Origin: Allomyces macrogynus ATCC 38327
Taxonomy: Eukaryota; Blastocladiomycota; Blastocladiomycetes; Blastocladiales; Blastocladiaceae
NCBI GenBank assembly: GCA_000151295.1
Contig: GG745340.1
Span: 869,392-933,391 of the forward strand
Reading direction: 5' to 3'
DNA length: 64,000 bases
The translations under genes and the position numbers were made by a program. The first letter of the stretch is position 1. The number at the start of each line of letters is the position of its first letter. Under the pieces are notes generated by a model. That model made no database searches. It worked only from the letters and a program-made list of their open reading frames with translations, and was not told the origin of the DNA. Below, one piece after another: positions 22,360 through 33,279 of this stretch.

Positions 22360-23249
22360 ATGTGTACGTGCTGCCCGACTCTGAACGCTTGCACGCACGC
22401 GAGGGAGCTGCACCGCGACAACACGACCACGCGCGCCATGGATCAACCAACCAGCTCGAGAGGATGTGTGATTGCAAGTCGCAGCTGCCTCGTGCTGGTG
22501 GAGTTCAAGGCAGCGTGAGCGCCGTACGCGTCCGATCGAGCTCGCGGCGGTTGACAGCTGTCGCGTCGTGCTCTGCAGCGATCTGCACGGCGATTCACGC
22601 GTATTACGAGCCCGCGAAGCTGACCCGATTCGACCTATCTCTGCGCATAGCGAACCTCATTGGCAAGCCCGCGCCCGCCTTCTCGGCCCCGGCCGTCCTC
22701 CCCTCGGGCGAGATCAAGACCGTCTCGCTCGCTGACTTTAAGGGCAAGTGGGTCGTGCTCGTCTTCTACCCGCTCGATTTCACGTTCGTGTGCCCGACGG
22801 AGCTGCTCGGCTTCTCGGACGCGGTCTCCAAGTTCGAGGCCATCAACACGGTCGTGCTCGGTGTCTCGTGCGACTCGGAGTACTCGCACCTCGCCTGGAT
22901 CAACACGCCCCGCAAGCAGGGCGGTCTTGGCCCCAACTTCCAGCTGCCGCTCGTTGCTGACCGCAACCAGTCGATGGCGCGTAACTACAATGTGCTGATC
23001 GAGGGCGAGGGCTTCCCGTTGCGTGGAACTTTCGTGATCGACCCGAACGGCGTTGTTTCGTCGATCATGGTCAACGACACGCCCGTCGGCCGCTCGGTCG
23101 ACGAGACGATTCGTATTGTCGAGGCGTTCCAGTTCACGGCCAAGCACGGCGAGGTTTGCCCCGTCAACTTCAAGGCTTCGGAGCGCAAGGCCGGTCTCAT
23201 CCCGGACCCTACCAAAGCCAAGGAGTACTTTGCCGCCGTCAACAACTGA
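22360..23249 (+). CDS. TSA1: Typical 2-Cys peroxiredoxin (Tsa1/Prx1 type)
   Basis: Exon 1 is only four bases (22360-22363, ATG plus T). A 287-bp intron (GTACGT..CATAG) follows, then exon 2 at 22651-23249. The product has 200 residues and starts MSNLIGKPAPAFSAPAVLPS. The peroxidatic cysteine lies in FYPLDFTFVCPTEL (Cys49) and the resolving cysteine in GEVCPVNF. GGLG (KQGGLGPNF) and YF (KEYFAAVNN) are both present, the pair that marks eukaryotic Prx enzymes sensitive to hyperoxidation and able to act as chaperones or signal relays. Known role: thioredoxin-dependent reduction of H2O2 and organic peroxides in the cytosol, as a decamer. The unusually small first exon explains why no ATG lies near the conserved N-terminus in the exon-2 frame. 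After the TGA the same frame stays open and coding-like to 23396 (separate entry). Confidence 0.95.
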
Positions 23250-23396
23250 CTGGCCGAGGAAACCAACGACGTGGTCATGGCCGATGCGAGCGCGGCACCG
23301 TCCAGTCCGGCGGTCAAGCGCCGTGCGACCGAGGCGGTGGCCGCGTCGCCAACGGTCGCAGCGGCCGAGCTCAAGCGGCCGCGCATCGAGTCCTAG
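23250..23396 (+). other. Candidate readthrough extension of the peroxiredoxin
   Basis: Directly after the peroxiredoxin stop, in the context TGA-C, the same frame continues for 48 codons to TAG at 23394-23396. It has the coding look of the gene: most third positions are G or C and the composition is protein-like. It begins LAEETNDVVMADASAAPSSP and carries two basic clusters, KRR near the middle and LKRPRIES at the very end, spaced like a bipartite nuclear signal. No splice pair removes the TGA in frame; the only short GT..AG pair (34 nt) would shift the frame. Inference: occasional readthrough makes a longer isoform, perhaps nuclear. The alternative is a GC-rich 3' UTR open by chance. Confidence 0.4.
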
Positions 23397-23658
23397 TTGA
23401 TTTTTGTCTCCACAGTGGGCGTAGTGGTGTAAATAACATGTGCGCCAGCGATTTTTTTTCCAGTCAGTCGTCACGACGAGATGTCCCGTTTCAGGCGGGA
23501 AGGGCGGCAAAGGCCATAAGCAAGAGGAACGAGGCGGGGGCAGTGAGTCGACCGGAACTAGTCTGACAAATCCGGCCAGGTCACAGTGACCACCCGCACT
23601 GCTGGGCTCTTTCACTCGTCTTCTCCACCACGGCAACCGTTGACCAGCATAGACCGAG

Positions 23659-24615
23659 ATGACCAGCAAGAACACCACGACAACCGCCACCGTCGACAGC
23701 ACGACCAGCTTGCTCGGCATACCGTTGCCCGCGGGCATGTCCCCCAAGCTCGCTGCCGATGTGCTCGAGTTTGTCGAGGCCAAGATGGGCGGCAACGACG
23801 GGTCTCACGATGTCGAGCACGTCCTGCGTGTCACGCGCACGGCGCTGCGCATTGCGCTCGCCGAAAGAGCGGCCGGTCGTGCGCCCAACGTCGACTTGGC
23901 GACCGTCGTCGTGGTCGCGCTGCTGCACGATGTGACCGATACCAAGTACACGGCCGAGTGCGTTAAAGATCACTCCTCGATCACGACGGCGGCCTTGTCC
24001 ACCCTGCTCACCGCCCATTGCCGCGCTCCGTCCAGCCCAACCGAGGCCAACCGCGGCATCACGACCATTCTCGTTGACAAGCACCAGTACACACCGTCCC
24101 AAGTTGCGCACATTCTGCAGCTGATTGAACGCATCTCGTTCCGCAAGGAGCAGGCGACGCGCGCTGCTGCGGCCGCTGCGGGCCTCCCGACGCCCACGAT
24201 CCCCGTCGAGGTGCAGGCCGTGCAGGACGCTGACCGGCTTGATGCGATTGGCGCCATTGGCATTGCGCGGTGCTTTACATTTGGCGGGACGCGGCACCGC
24301 GCGCTCTACCAGAGCGTGGTCTCGACGGACCACGACGACCTGATGCGGCGCACGGCGGTCGAGGGGAGTGAGGTCGGCAGCGAGGCGTCGCTGTACCATT
24401 TTTACGGTGCGCTGGTGATGGGTCGGAGCGACGAGTGAGGGTGGAGTCTGACTGCCAGGCCGATTATAGAGAAGTTGTTCAAGCTCAAAGGCCTGATGAA
24501 GACGGAGACGGGCCGTGCAATGGCCGAGCGCCGGCACCAAGTCATGGCCGACTTTGTGAGCGAGTTTTGGCGCGAGGTGCACCTCGACGGCGACGACTTG
24601 CCGCTGACCGAGTAG
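23659..24615 (+). CDS. HD-domain phosphohydrolase (YedJ/YpgQ-like)
   Basis: Exons 23659-24406 and 24470-24615 give 297 residues. The 63-bp intron (GTGCGC..TATAG, phase 1) must be removed to restore the C-terminus: SLYHFY joins EKLFKLKGLMKTETGRAMA, the usual end of this family. The HD metal-binding signature is visible as GGNDGSHDVEHV (first His) and ALLHDVTDTKY (HD pair). The family motif VQDADRLDAIGAIGIARCF supplies the last Asp. Known relatives are metal-dependent phosphohydrolases; YpgQ hydrolyses nucleotide triphosphates to release pyrophosphate. The substrate here is unknown. No targeting signal is evident, so the cytosol is likely. The gene starts about 260 bp after the peroxiredoxin extension on the same strand. 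Gene structure and family are solid; the biological role is not. Confidence 0.9.
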
Positions 24616-25169
24616 GCCGGCGCAGTGCTAACCATGGGCCGCGGTCCCAAGCGAAAATGCTGAACGGGTGGGATTGATTTTTGGGAGTGCTGGGAGTGCC
24701 AGGGAAAGGGGCAAAATGAAGCGCTGTTGCTGTAAATACCAATCCCTTTGATGAGCTTGAAATACCCCGCAAACGACGGCTGACCAACAAGCCTCGCCCC
24801 GCCGCCTTCACCTCGCTCAAGCGAGGACTTCTGCAGTTCCACCAACGTCAAAGCCGCCAACACGCAACCCAAGTCGGCCAACCACTCCGCTTCCCGCGAC
24901 CTCACAGCATCCGCACAGCACCCGCTCCCCACCCAGCCCGACTGGCTGCATTCTGATCAGGTAGCGCTCAGCTCTCTGCCGATACCCATCGTGCCCTCCG
25001 CCGCCAAGTTTGCGAAAATGGCGCCTGTGTGACCCCATCACGACAGCTTGGCATCTCAAACGACGTGGTCACTGATCTCATCGTGGCCGCACTCCGTACA
25101 TGTACAGTTTCCGACCGCCCCATCCCCAGTCTCCCGCCCTCTCGCTCTTGCGACCGCACCTTACTCGCC
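24616..25169. other. Intergenic region upstream of the mitofusin
   Basis: No gene seen between the HD-domain stop and the mitofusin ATG. The mitofusin frame stays open upstream to about 25029 without another in-frame ATG, so this part is probably 5' UTR. Confidence 0.55.
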
Positions 25170-27624
25170 ATGCAGTCGCCTGCGACACCCGCCCCGGTGG
25201 CCGTGCCGCGCGCTGGCCCCGCGCCGTCGCTGCACGCCATGTACCAGGCCAACCAGCGCATGATTGTCGGGTACCTGAAACGCACACGCGGCATGGTTGG
25301 CGACGTGCACGCCCTGACGCAGTCATCGCGGCACCGCCTGCTCTACCCACTGCGCGCGCCGCTGCAGGTCCTCACGCTCGATGCCGCGGGCGCTGCCGCG
25401 AACCCGGCTCTCGCCGCGTCGGCCGTGCCCGAGGACGCCCTGCCCAAGATGTTGGCCACCAAGCTGCACGACGTGGAAACGCACCTCGACACGCTCGAGG
25501 CCCGCGTCATGGACCCGACGTGCCGCGTGCTCGTTGGCGGTGACTTGAATGCCGGCAAGTCGACGTTCGTCAACGCGCTCCTGCGCCGCGACGTCGTGCC
25601 CGTCGATCAGCAGCCGCTGACCAACGTGTTTGTGGAAGTGCTCGATGCGCGGCACAACCAGCTGCACCCGGGCGTCGAGGAAGTGCACGCGCACAAGGAA
25701 GTCGGGTCCGTCATTGGCGCGCTCGTCGCGCCGGGCGACGAGGCCCCCGTGGCCCGTGTGCACCCGCTCGAGGACCTGTTTGACCTGGTCGAGGACCCGG
25801 ACGACTGCGAGCTCGTCAAGGTCTACTGCAACGAGGAGCAGGCCGAGCGGTCGTCGGTGTTGGTCGGCAACGAGCACGTGGACGTGCGCGTCATCGACTC
25901 GCCCGGCCTGAACCGCGACATGTGGCAGACGATGGCGCTCTTTGCGCAGCAAAAGGAGATCGACGTGATTGTTTTCCTCGTCTCGGCCGAGAACCAGATC
26001 ACGCTGTCGGCGCGCGAGTTTCTCACGCAGGCCGGTCAGGAAAAGGCCTACATCTTCATTGTCGTCAACAAGTTTGATGCGATCAAGGACAAGGAACGGT
26101 GCAAGAAGATTATCCTGCAGCAGATCGAGGAACTCTCGCCGCATACCTACCAGTACAAGGAAAAACTCGTGCATTTCGTCTCGGCCGAGCGCATGATGCG
26201 CGATGTCGCTGCGATTCGCACGCTCGCTGAGCAGGGCCAGCTGGCGGACGACGAGGAGGAGACGATGACGCCCGCCATGGCCGAGTTTGTGCGCGTCGAG
26301 GAGGCGCTCAAGGAGTTTGTCCTCGAAAAGCGATCGGTCGCCAAGCTCTCGCCGGCCAAGCGGTACATGCAGCGTCTGCTGCACGACCTCGAGCTTGTGC
26401 TCGGCACCAACGTCGATGCCGCTGCGTCGCACCTGCACCTCCTCCAGTCGGAGCTGGCGCAAGTGCAGCCGCGCGAAATGGAACTCGCCGAAGAGCGCCA
26501 GCTCGCGCTCGGTTCCATGAACAAGGCCGTCACCGACGCGGCCGATAACGCGGCCGCGCACGTCCACGCGCAATTTGGCAAGTTGCCCGAGCGCTTGCTC
26601 GAGCGCGGCCAGGCCGTCGCCTGGCGCGGGATCCGGCACGCGCCCGCCTACGTGCGCGACCTGCACGCCGTTCTCACGGAGCAGCTCGAGCACGAACTGG
26701 CCGCGTGCCAGGAACACGCGCGCGTCGAGTCGAAGCTCGCGTGGGAAGTCATGGCCAAGACGTACGCCGAGTGGGCGCGCGAGGCCATCGCTGCGGCGGC
26801 GACTGATGCGACTGCCGCCGCCAAGGTCGCGCCCAAGCTCGCGCCGCTCGCGATGCCCGCCGTCCCGCTCTCCAAGCTCTACCCGGTCTCGCTTTCGCTC
26901 TCGCCGCAGACGCTCCTCCTACCACGGTTCCTGTTTGTCACTCCGTCGTCGGCGTCGTCGGCGTCCAGCGTCCGCGCGCTCGTCCCGACGTCCGTCGCCG
27001 ACGTGCGCGTCGCGTACGAAGCCGCCGTCCAGTGGCTCGCGTCGCTCACCTGGGCCGACGTGTCGCACGCGCCCGCCGCCGCGCTCTCGGCGCTCTCGGG
27101 CACCCACTCGCTCGCGTCGGTCGCCGTCACCGGCTGCTCGCTCATCACCTCGTCGGCGCTCTCGCGGCACGGCTCCATCCACGCAGACGTCCTGCACGTC
27201 GGTATGCGCGTCGGGCCTCCGCCGGATGGCCGCGCTTGCCGTCGCCGGGACCGTCGTCGTCGGCGTCGTCGCCGGGTACCACTACGTCGCGACCCTGCTC
27301 GCGGCACTGCCCGCCACGCTCGCGCGCGCTGCCGTCGCGCGGTACCGAGACCAATGTGCCCTACGCACGTGCCCGGCGAGGTGCGTGCGGCCACGGAGGG
27401 CCGCGCTCACGCAGGTGCTCGGCGACGCGGCGGCTAGATGGAGGTCGACTTGGGGCCGTGTCCGCGACCGGCACCGCGCGTTGACGGAAGCCGTCGAGGA
27501 GGCGGAGGAGGTGGTTGCGGAGCTGGATACGGCGCGCGAGCGCGCGCGGTTGCTCGCGGACCAGGTGGACGCGGTCGCGCTGGACGAGTCGCTCACCTCG
27601 CTGCCGGCCTTGGTTCAGGCGTGA
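25170..27624 (+). CDS. FZO1: Fzo1-type mitofusin, with a frame break near 27.22 kb
   Basis: Large dynamin-family GTPase of the outer mitochondrial membrane, which fuses mitochondria. The ATG at 25170 (MQSPATPAPVAV) is the first in frame. GTPase motifs: G1 GGDLNAGKST, G3 DSPG, G4 NKFD, with VPVDQQPLTNVFVEVLD in the switch region. A helical heptad region follows. Coding-like sequence runs to about 27215 in one frame (HADVLHVGMRVG). It then resumes in the +1 frame from about 27220 with MAALAVAGTVVVGVVAGYHY, the membrane segment, and a C-terminal coiled coil ending at TGA 27624. The joined product would be about 818 residues, normal for Fzo1. An intron at 27003-27186 (GTGCGC..GCAG, 184 bp) would also restore phase, but it would delete a protein-like stretch (VQWLASLTWADVSHAPAAAL). 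A small indel, real or from assembly, seems more likely. Confidence 0.88.
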
Positions 27625-28580
27625 AGTGGTCAGGGGATAGAGTGAGCTGCCTTGCTGTGCCTTGGCACTCGTGGTGTCGCGTTCTGATGTCGTTTTTTTT
27701 TCGTTCGTTTGTTCCCGTGTCGCGGCCTCGTGGCCGCGCTCGTACGGTCTGTCGATAACAAATACGTAGGTGACCTTTGCCGTTCATGTTCATGAGCGCC
27801 CTCGGCTCCTCCCAGCGAGATCGAGGAGCGCGGCTGTTTCTTTGTTTGCGCTGCAGTTGCTGTGCTGTTGCCGTGCCATGCCGTGCCGTTCCGCGCGGCC
27901 TTGTATTCATTCATTCTCGAAATGTGAGGGAACCAGTCCATAAAATTGAAATGGGATCCAGTCTTTGCCACCGCCCTGTCCTCGCGATGAGGTTCCTTCT
28001 GTCTTTGCCCGCCTTGGACTGCCATTGCACGTCGATGCCGCAGCTTTCGTTCAACCGTCGTCCACGGAGGAAACGAGCACAATTCATCCCGTCAACGCCG
28101 TAAAAACACATGGAAACCTAGAAAAAAAGCAGGGGCGCGCGGAGCGGCGGCAGCAGCACAAAAAGGATGGGAAATGACAACAAGCAAGTGAGCGAAGAGA
28201 GGAAAAGTGAGAAAGGGGTCGGTGGCGGATGCGTTTGTCGTGCGGGGATCGGCCGTCATCAAGAAGGGGGAACAATAGGCCAGGGTGGGTTGGGAATGAA
28301 AAGCAAGCGAAAGTGCGCGCAAGCAGGTGGAGCAAAAGGGGTGGAGGAGCGAGGGGGGGGGGGGAGGTGAGAGAGCGAGGAGCAAAATGACGACGACAGC
28401 GTCGACCGAGCCAACTGACGAAACGCGGGCCCAACAGCGGGAAAACGAGCACAACCAAAAACGCGATGACGAGCGAGAACCGGGAACCGGCTTGCCGCGC
28501 CGACCCCGCTGCGGGGGGTATGGACACACGAGCAGCAGGAGGCGGCGTTGCGGCGCTTGCGGGGCATCCGCGGCCTCCGT
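27625..28580. other. Convergent 3' intergenic region
   Basis: About 950 bp between the mitofusin stop (+) and the Hsp70-like stop (-). It contains a G-run of about 12 near 28350-28362 and no supported gene. Confidence 0.6.
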
Positions 28581-31518
28581 CTACCGGACGTGAATATGCC
28601 CGTGCCCCAAGATCGTGCGCCAGGTGCGTCCCGTCTCGGTATCCGTGACGCACACCTCGAGCTCGACGCGCCCGAAATAAATCGAAATCGACAGGTCGCG
28701 CTTGGTCCACGCCGACGAGGTCGCATTCGACGCGGCCGAGGACATGGTCGCCATCGACATGCGGTGCGCCGAGACCGACGAGTTGGTGGTGGACGATCCA
28801 TTCGCCGTCAACGGGCGCGCATCGATCGTGACGCGCCCGAGGAACTGGCACCGGTCGCGGCGTGTATGCAGCAGCGGCTTGGTCGAGTCCGACGCGTAGA
28901 TGTTGATATCGGCGGTCCACGATCCCGGCGAAAGCGAGAAGTTGTGCTTCGAGTAATGCGACGACATTTGCACGGGCTCGCCCTTGAGAATGAACGCCTC
29001 GACATAGGTATCGACGAGCCAGTGTGCGGCGTTGCCCGGCTGGTCGGGCGCGCGGTAGACTACGTCCGTCTCCAAGTCGCGCGCGCCGTCAAACGGCCGT
29101 AAGATCTGCACGCCAATCGAACGGCGCGCGCGGCGCGACCGGATCGAGTCGCCGACGGCCGCGTAGACGGCCCCGCGCAAAACGGCGACTTCGGGCGACG
29201 GGATCGACCGCACGCGCTTGACGAGCCGCTGCACGACCGCGTCGTCGGCAATGCGTTGCCGCAGGTACTGGTTGTTGCCGAACCCGCCGACGACAAACAT
29301 GTTTTCGAGCATGCCCGTCGTCGCCGTCACGGGCGGCAGGTCCCCGTGGTCGCTCGCGTCGCGCCGTTCCTCGACGAGGGCCAGCACTTGTTTCTGGATC
29401 AGGTGAATGATCGAGTCGAGCACCGGGTCGAAAAACGACTTCATCAATTCGGGCGTCAACTCAATCGTGCCGAGCTGCAGCGCCTCGGGCATCGTGTCGT
29501 CGAGCGTCTCCTCTAGTTCCTTCAGAATCACTTGCGGAATGAAAATCTCGTCGATGAACGTCTCGCGGCCCGTAAAGGAGCGCTTGCGGTACTCCCACTG
29601 CGACATCAGGTTGTTCCATGCGGCCGCGCACCGCGGCGAGTGCGAGACGTTGTCGAGCCCGAGCGGCGTCATGAGTCGCCGCAAGTGGTTCAAAAAGGCC
29701 ACGTCCACATTGGCCGCGCCGAAGAACCCGCCTTGGCCCATGCTCAGCTCGACGAGCTCGGGCGCGTCGGTGCCCGCGGCGGCGCCGAGGCGGCATTGGA
29801 ACAGATCAACCGTGCCTAATGAGAATTCGAGCCGACATCAGTGATGGCTTCAGGGGCGACATCGGCGAGTCAAAACGAGCGCACGTACCACCACCGCAAT
29901 CGACGACCAGGAAGTCGGATCCGGGCGCGAGCTTGACGTCCGGGTCATAGACACAGGCCATGGACGCAGCCTCGGGCTCGTAGCAGAAGACGAGATTTGG
30001 GGACCGCTCGTGTCGCAAGAGGCCGGCGCGGTACGCGGCACGGCGCAGGCGCTGGTGCGATTCGGGCGACCAGTTGACGGGTACTAGAATAAACTGAAGC
30101 GTCAGAATCGTTTCGACCGCGAGCAAATCAAAAGAGAGCGTACCTGTCAAACAGTACATGATCTCGTCCTTGTCGATATCGCCCTTGTCGTACGAAATAC
30201 CCCACATGCGCTCGAGCGTCTCCATGCAGTATCGGTCGATCTCGTGCAAGTAATCGCGGATAATGTCGTCGGCGTTGAGCCCCTCGGGGATAATGGGTTT
30301 CAAAAAGTCGGGCGTGCTCGGTTCCTGCAATTTACAAATCAGGACGAGGGAGAGGTCAGTATCGCACACGTCGCAGGGTGGAGAGGAGCGAGAGGGATGA
30401 ACACGTACCAGGCACAGCTTGACGCGCTCGATTTTGTGCAGCTTCATCGTGTTCTTCTTCATGGCGGCAAAACCCCAACTGTCCAAGGTGTCTGGTCGGG
30501 TGAATCAAGAGGCCGTGGGGCGTGAGGATAAATGCACGACGAAGAGGGGGAACAGAACAACCGATTCCATTGAGCAGTCGATTGACAGTCGCAAGAGCAA
30601 GTGAGAGAGGCGGCGTACGGTCTGCTTTCGAGTAACACGAGATGGTTGGCGTCTTGACTCCCACGACGTTTGGTGGCTGTTCTGGCCTGGTAAAGGAGGT
30701 CGATGGTCAGCACGAGAATGCGCCGTTCTGGGGATAAAGCGACACGCTTCGCCGTACCAGGTCAACGGCGTCACGGGTTGCAGTTTGGACGGGTCCTTTT
30801 GCATTTGCACAATGGCGAAGCCCGAATAGGTGGTGCCAAAGTCGAGCCCGACGCAGAACCGAATCTACACCGCACAAAGTGCAAGACAACGCGAGCGAGA
30901 GAGAGGAAGGCGTTGGTTACACGATGTGACGACACGAAATGGCTAGACTTGCCTCGCGCAACGAGGACAAGGGGCACGGCAAATCGCAAGGCGTACTCTG
31001 GACAAGTCGTCGGCGACCACTTCGGCAACGGGCGGCAAACTCGGCGTGTTCCCGAGCGACGCGCCCGAATCGGACCGTGGGCCGCGGTTGTTATTCGGTG
31101 CACCGCGCAAACTGGCTGCAGCCGACCCGATACTATCGACGGTGCCCTGAGGTTGTTGTTGCGCGTACCGCGACGCGCGCGCCGAGTGCGGCGCGTGGCC
31201 GTAGGGCGTCATTTCCGACTGCACCGAGGACACGGACGACGCGTACCCGCGGCGGCCCTGTGCGGCCGCTGCAGCGCCGCCCTGTTGGCCAGTCGGGACG
31301 ACATCGATACTGGCGCGCGGTGACTCGACGTAGCCGTCGTTCGGGGACCCAGAGACGGGCACGTTGAAGAGCGACTGGGTGCGGCCCGCGCCGGCGCCAG
31401 TCCCGCTCGACCCGGACCGGTGCTCGAGGATCAGGCCAGCTGCAGACGTGCCCGGCTCAAAGTGCACGGGCGGCTTGTTCTTCTTCTTGGACCGGCCGAA
31501 CCGGAGCAGCTTGAACAT
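28581..31518 (-). CDS. HSPA12-like Hsp70-family ATPase
   Basis: Seven minus-strand exons: 31518-30997, 30864-30758, 30686-30619, 30491-30409, 30324-30144, 30083-29889 and 29815-28581, giving 796 residues. All six introns (60-132 bp) are in phase, with donors of the GTACGN type. The first 174 residues are a low-complexity leader with a basic start (LLRFGRSKKKNKPP). The Hsp70 nucleotide-binding fold then shows phosphate-1 (VGLDFGTTYSGFAIVQ), the segment FCYEPEAASMACV, phosphate-2 (DFLVVDCGGGTVDLFQC) and the adenosine motif (MFVVGGFGNNQYL). The divergent sequence and a C-terminal half unlike the classical substrate-binding domain place it with HSPA12A/B-like proteins, which are expanded in fungi and animals. 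Whether it acts as a chaperone, and on which clients, is unknown. The domain call is firm; the subfamily is likely. Confidence 0.88.
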
Positions 31519-32197
31519 GCCGGCGGACGTAAATGGGGCGGGCGCGATTGGTCCGTGGGGTGGTGCGTGAGGCGCGCACGCGGTGGAAACGGAAGGTGCG
31601 AGGCAAGCGCTGGGTTGCAGGAGAGCGCACTACGAATCGCGGGGGACCGCAGGCCGGCAGCGTCCGCTCTCGGGCGACGATTTGCACGTCGCGGCGGACA
31701 GTCGAACGTGGCCGCGGTCCGATGCGGGCGGCGTGGCTGTTGCGCAGGAACGCGGGACGCAGTGGGGCCTGCGTTGGTTGGTTGGCGCAGCAGCAGCGGC
31801 GGCAGCGGGGCCGGGCACGCGCGCAGGCGCGAGTGCAGCAAGTCGGGCGGGCCGGCGTGCGCGCACTCGTGGGCAGGAGGTGCTGTTGTTGTGGCAGGTC
31901 GCAGGGCGGCCGCGCGCGTGGTGGTGGAGGTCGTCGTCGCCGAGGACGCTCTCGACGAGGTGGTTGAACCGGTCGGAAGCGTTCCTCGAGGCTTTCGCCT
32001 GCGGTGCGGAGCGCTGTCAAAGTCGCGTGACTCGCTGATTTGGCAGGGGCGATCTCGCTGCGGTCGATGCCGCATCGTTGCAGTCGCCTCGCCAACGTGG
32101 ACATCAGACCAAGTACCGAACCGGGATGTGTATTTTCTCGTGGAAGTGAGCGCTTCCCAAGGCGGGCGCACGCGAGTGTGCCCGAAGGTGCCGGGAT
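31519..32197. other. Promoter region of the Hsp70-like gene
   Basis: 680-bp GC-rich spacer between the ATG of the Hsp70-like gene and the stop of the next minus-strand gene. Long open frames exist on both strands but are Arg/Pro/Ala-rich GC artefacts. No TATA element seen. Confidence 0.55.
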
Positions 32198-33279
32198 TTA
32201 CGCGCCGGGCGGCCGCGATGCGCCACGACGGGGACGCAGTTGGCGCGCCGTGCCTTGGGCGGCAGCGCTCTCGCCGTCGAGCCCTGGGTCTGCGGCAACA
32301 GATGGTGGAGAAGCACGAGCTCCCGAGCGCGCGACCACCGCACGGCGACGCGGCGGTGCTCGACGCGCGGGCGGCTCCTGGTCGTCGTCACCATGATCCT
32401 CGGCGGCTGGTGCGTCGTCGGCCACGTTCGCCGTGGACGAGCGCGTCCGCTTGGCCGGTTTCTTTGCTGGTCTGGCCGCCGTGCTGGTTGCTTCCGTCGA
32501 CGCATGTTGCTTCTTGAGAACGATGTGCGCCCAGATCGCGCGCTCCATGTCGCGCCGTGACATGGTGGACGCATCCCCACCCGCACCTGCGTCCACGCTC
32601 ATCGCGGGATGCGACTGCTTGCCCGCGCGGATCGCGTCGAGGTACGCCACGACGCGCTCGTACTCGGCGAGCGAGTACTTGGGCGCCTTGATCCTGGCCG
32701 CCGCTAGGAGCTCGTCCGACATGAACGGCGCATCCTACAGTTCCCGCTCACGTCAACCAGTGCAAACCACACCAGATGGAGAAAAGTTTGCCAACGCACC
32801 GGGTCCAAGAAACTTGCAATCGCTGTCGCCGTCGCGGGTCCGACGCCCCGTACAGCCGTGAGTTCCATGACGACGGCCATCAAGCTGGCCACCTCGTCCT
32901 TGGACCCACACTCGCGCGACTGCTCTTGGCGCACTCGAAGATGTTGCACGGCACGCGTCGTCACGTCGATTACGGTCGCCGGGTCGTTGGACCGGATCAG
33001 GCCCATGAGCGTCGCGCGGTACTTGCCGCGCATCAGTTTCCAGGCCATGACCGCTGCGAGTTGGTCGAGAGTCAGGTGTCCTTGGCCGGCGCTCGTTTCA
33101 CCGTTGGCAGCATTTGCGTCGCCGAGAACGACGGCGGGCAGCGTGGTTGACACGTAGTCGTCGAGGTCGGCAAACGATTGGCCATTGGCCAAGGAGCGGT
33201 ATCGCGCATGCGTGGCGGGATTGGTTTGCGCGTTGACGGCGGCGACGGCTGTTGCGTACGAGTTGAAAGTGGTGGTCAT
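32198..33279 (-). CDS. Conserved protein with a GVGPATA helix-hairpin-helix-like motif
   Basis: Minus-strand exons 33279-32800 and 32734-32198 give 338 residues. The 65-bp intron (GTGCGT..GTAG, phase 0) joins FLDP to DAPFMSDELLAAAR. The layout matches a family I recall from fungi and plants that has no assigned function: a helical N-terminus, the block LAAVMAWKLMRGKYRATLMG, then LTAVRGVGPATATAIASFLD. The last of these resembles the hairpin of DNA-binding helix-hairpin-helix proteins. SLAEYERVVAYLDAI and a conserved-looking MERAIWAHIVLKKQH come next. The last 110 residues are disordered and basic with clusters such as KKPAKRTR. Inference: a nucleic-acid-binding nuclear protein. No catalytic residues were identified. 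The start codon at 33279 is the first ATG; the frame is open a little further upstream. Confidence 0.75.

Noticed and set aside
23247..23249. Selenocysteine at the TGA of the peroxiredoxin
   Set aside because: The TGA lies after the complete C-terminal helix rather than at an active-site position, and most fungi lack the selenocysteine machinery. Leaky readthrough is the simpler idea.
23388..23396. Peroxisomal targeting signal at the end of the readthrough tail
   Set aside because: The tail ends IES, which does not fit the SKL-type PTS1 pattern; basic clusters fit a nuclear signal better.
23581..24582. 333-codon minus-strand ORF opposite the HD-domain gene
   Set aside because: The plus strand has a complete family match with a consistent intron; the antisense frame shows no family features.
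27003..27186. Intron in the mitofusin that would restore the frame
   Set aside because: It is in phase and has GT..AG ends, but it would remove a stretch with strong third-position G/C bias and protein-like content, so I prefer a local indel; kept as an alternative in the gene entry.
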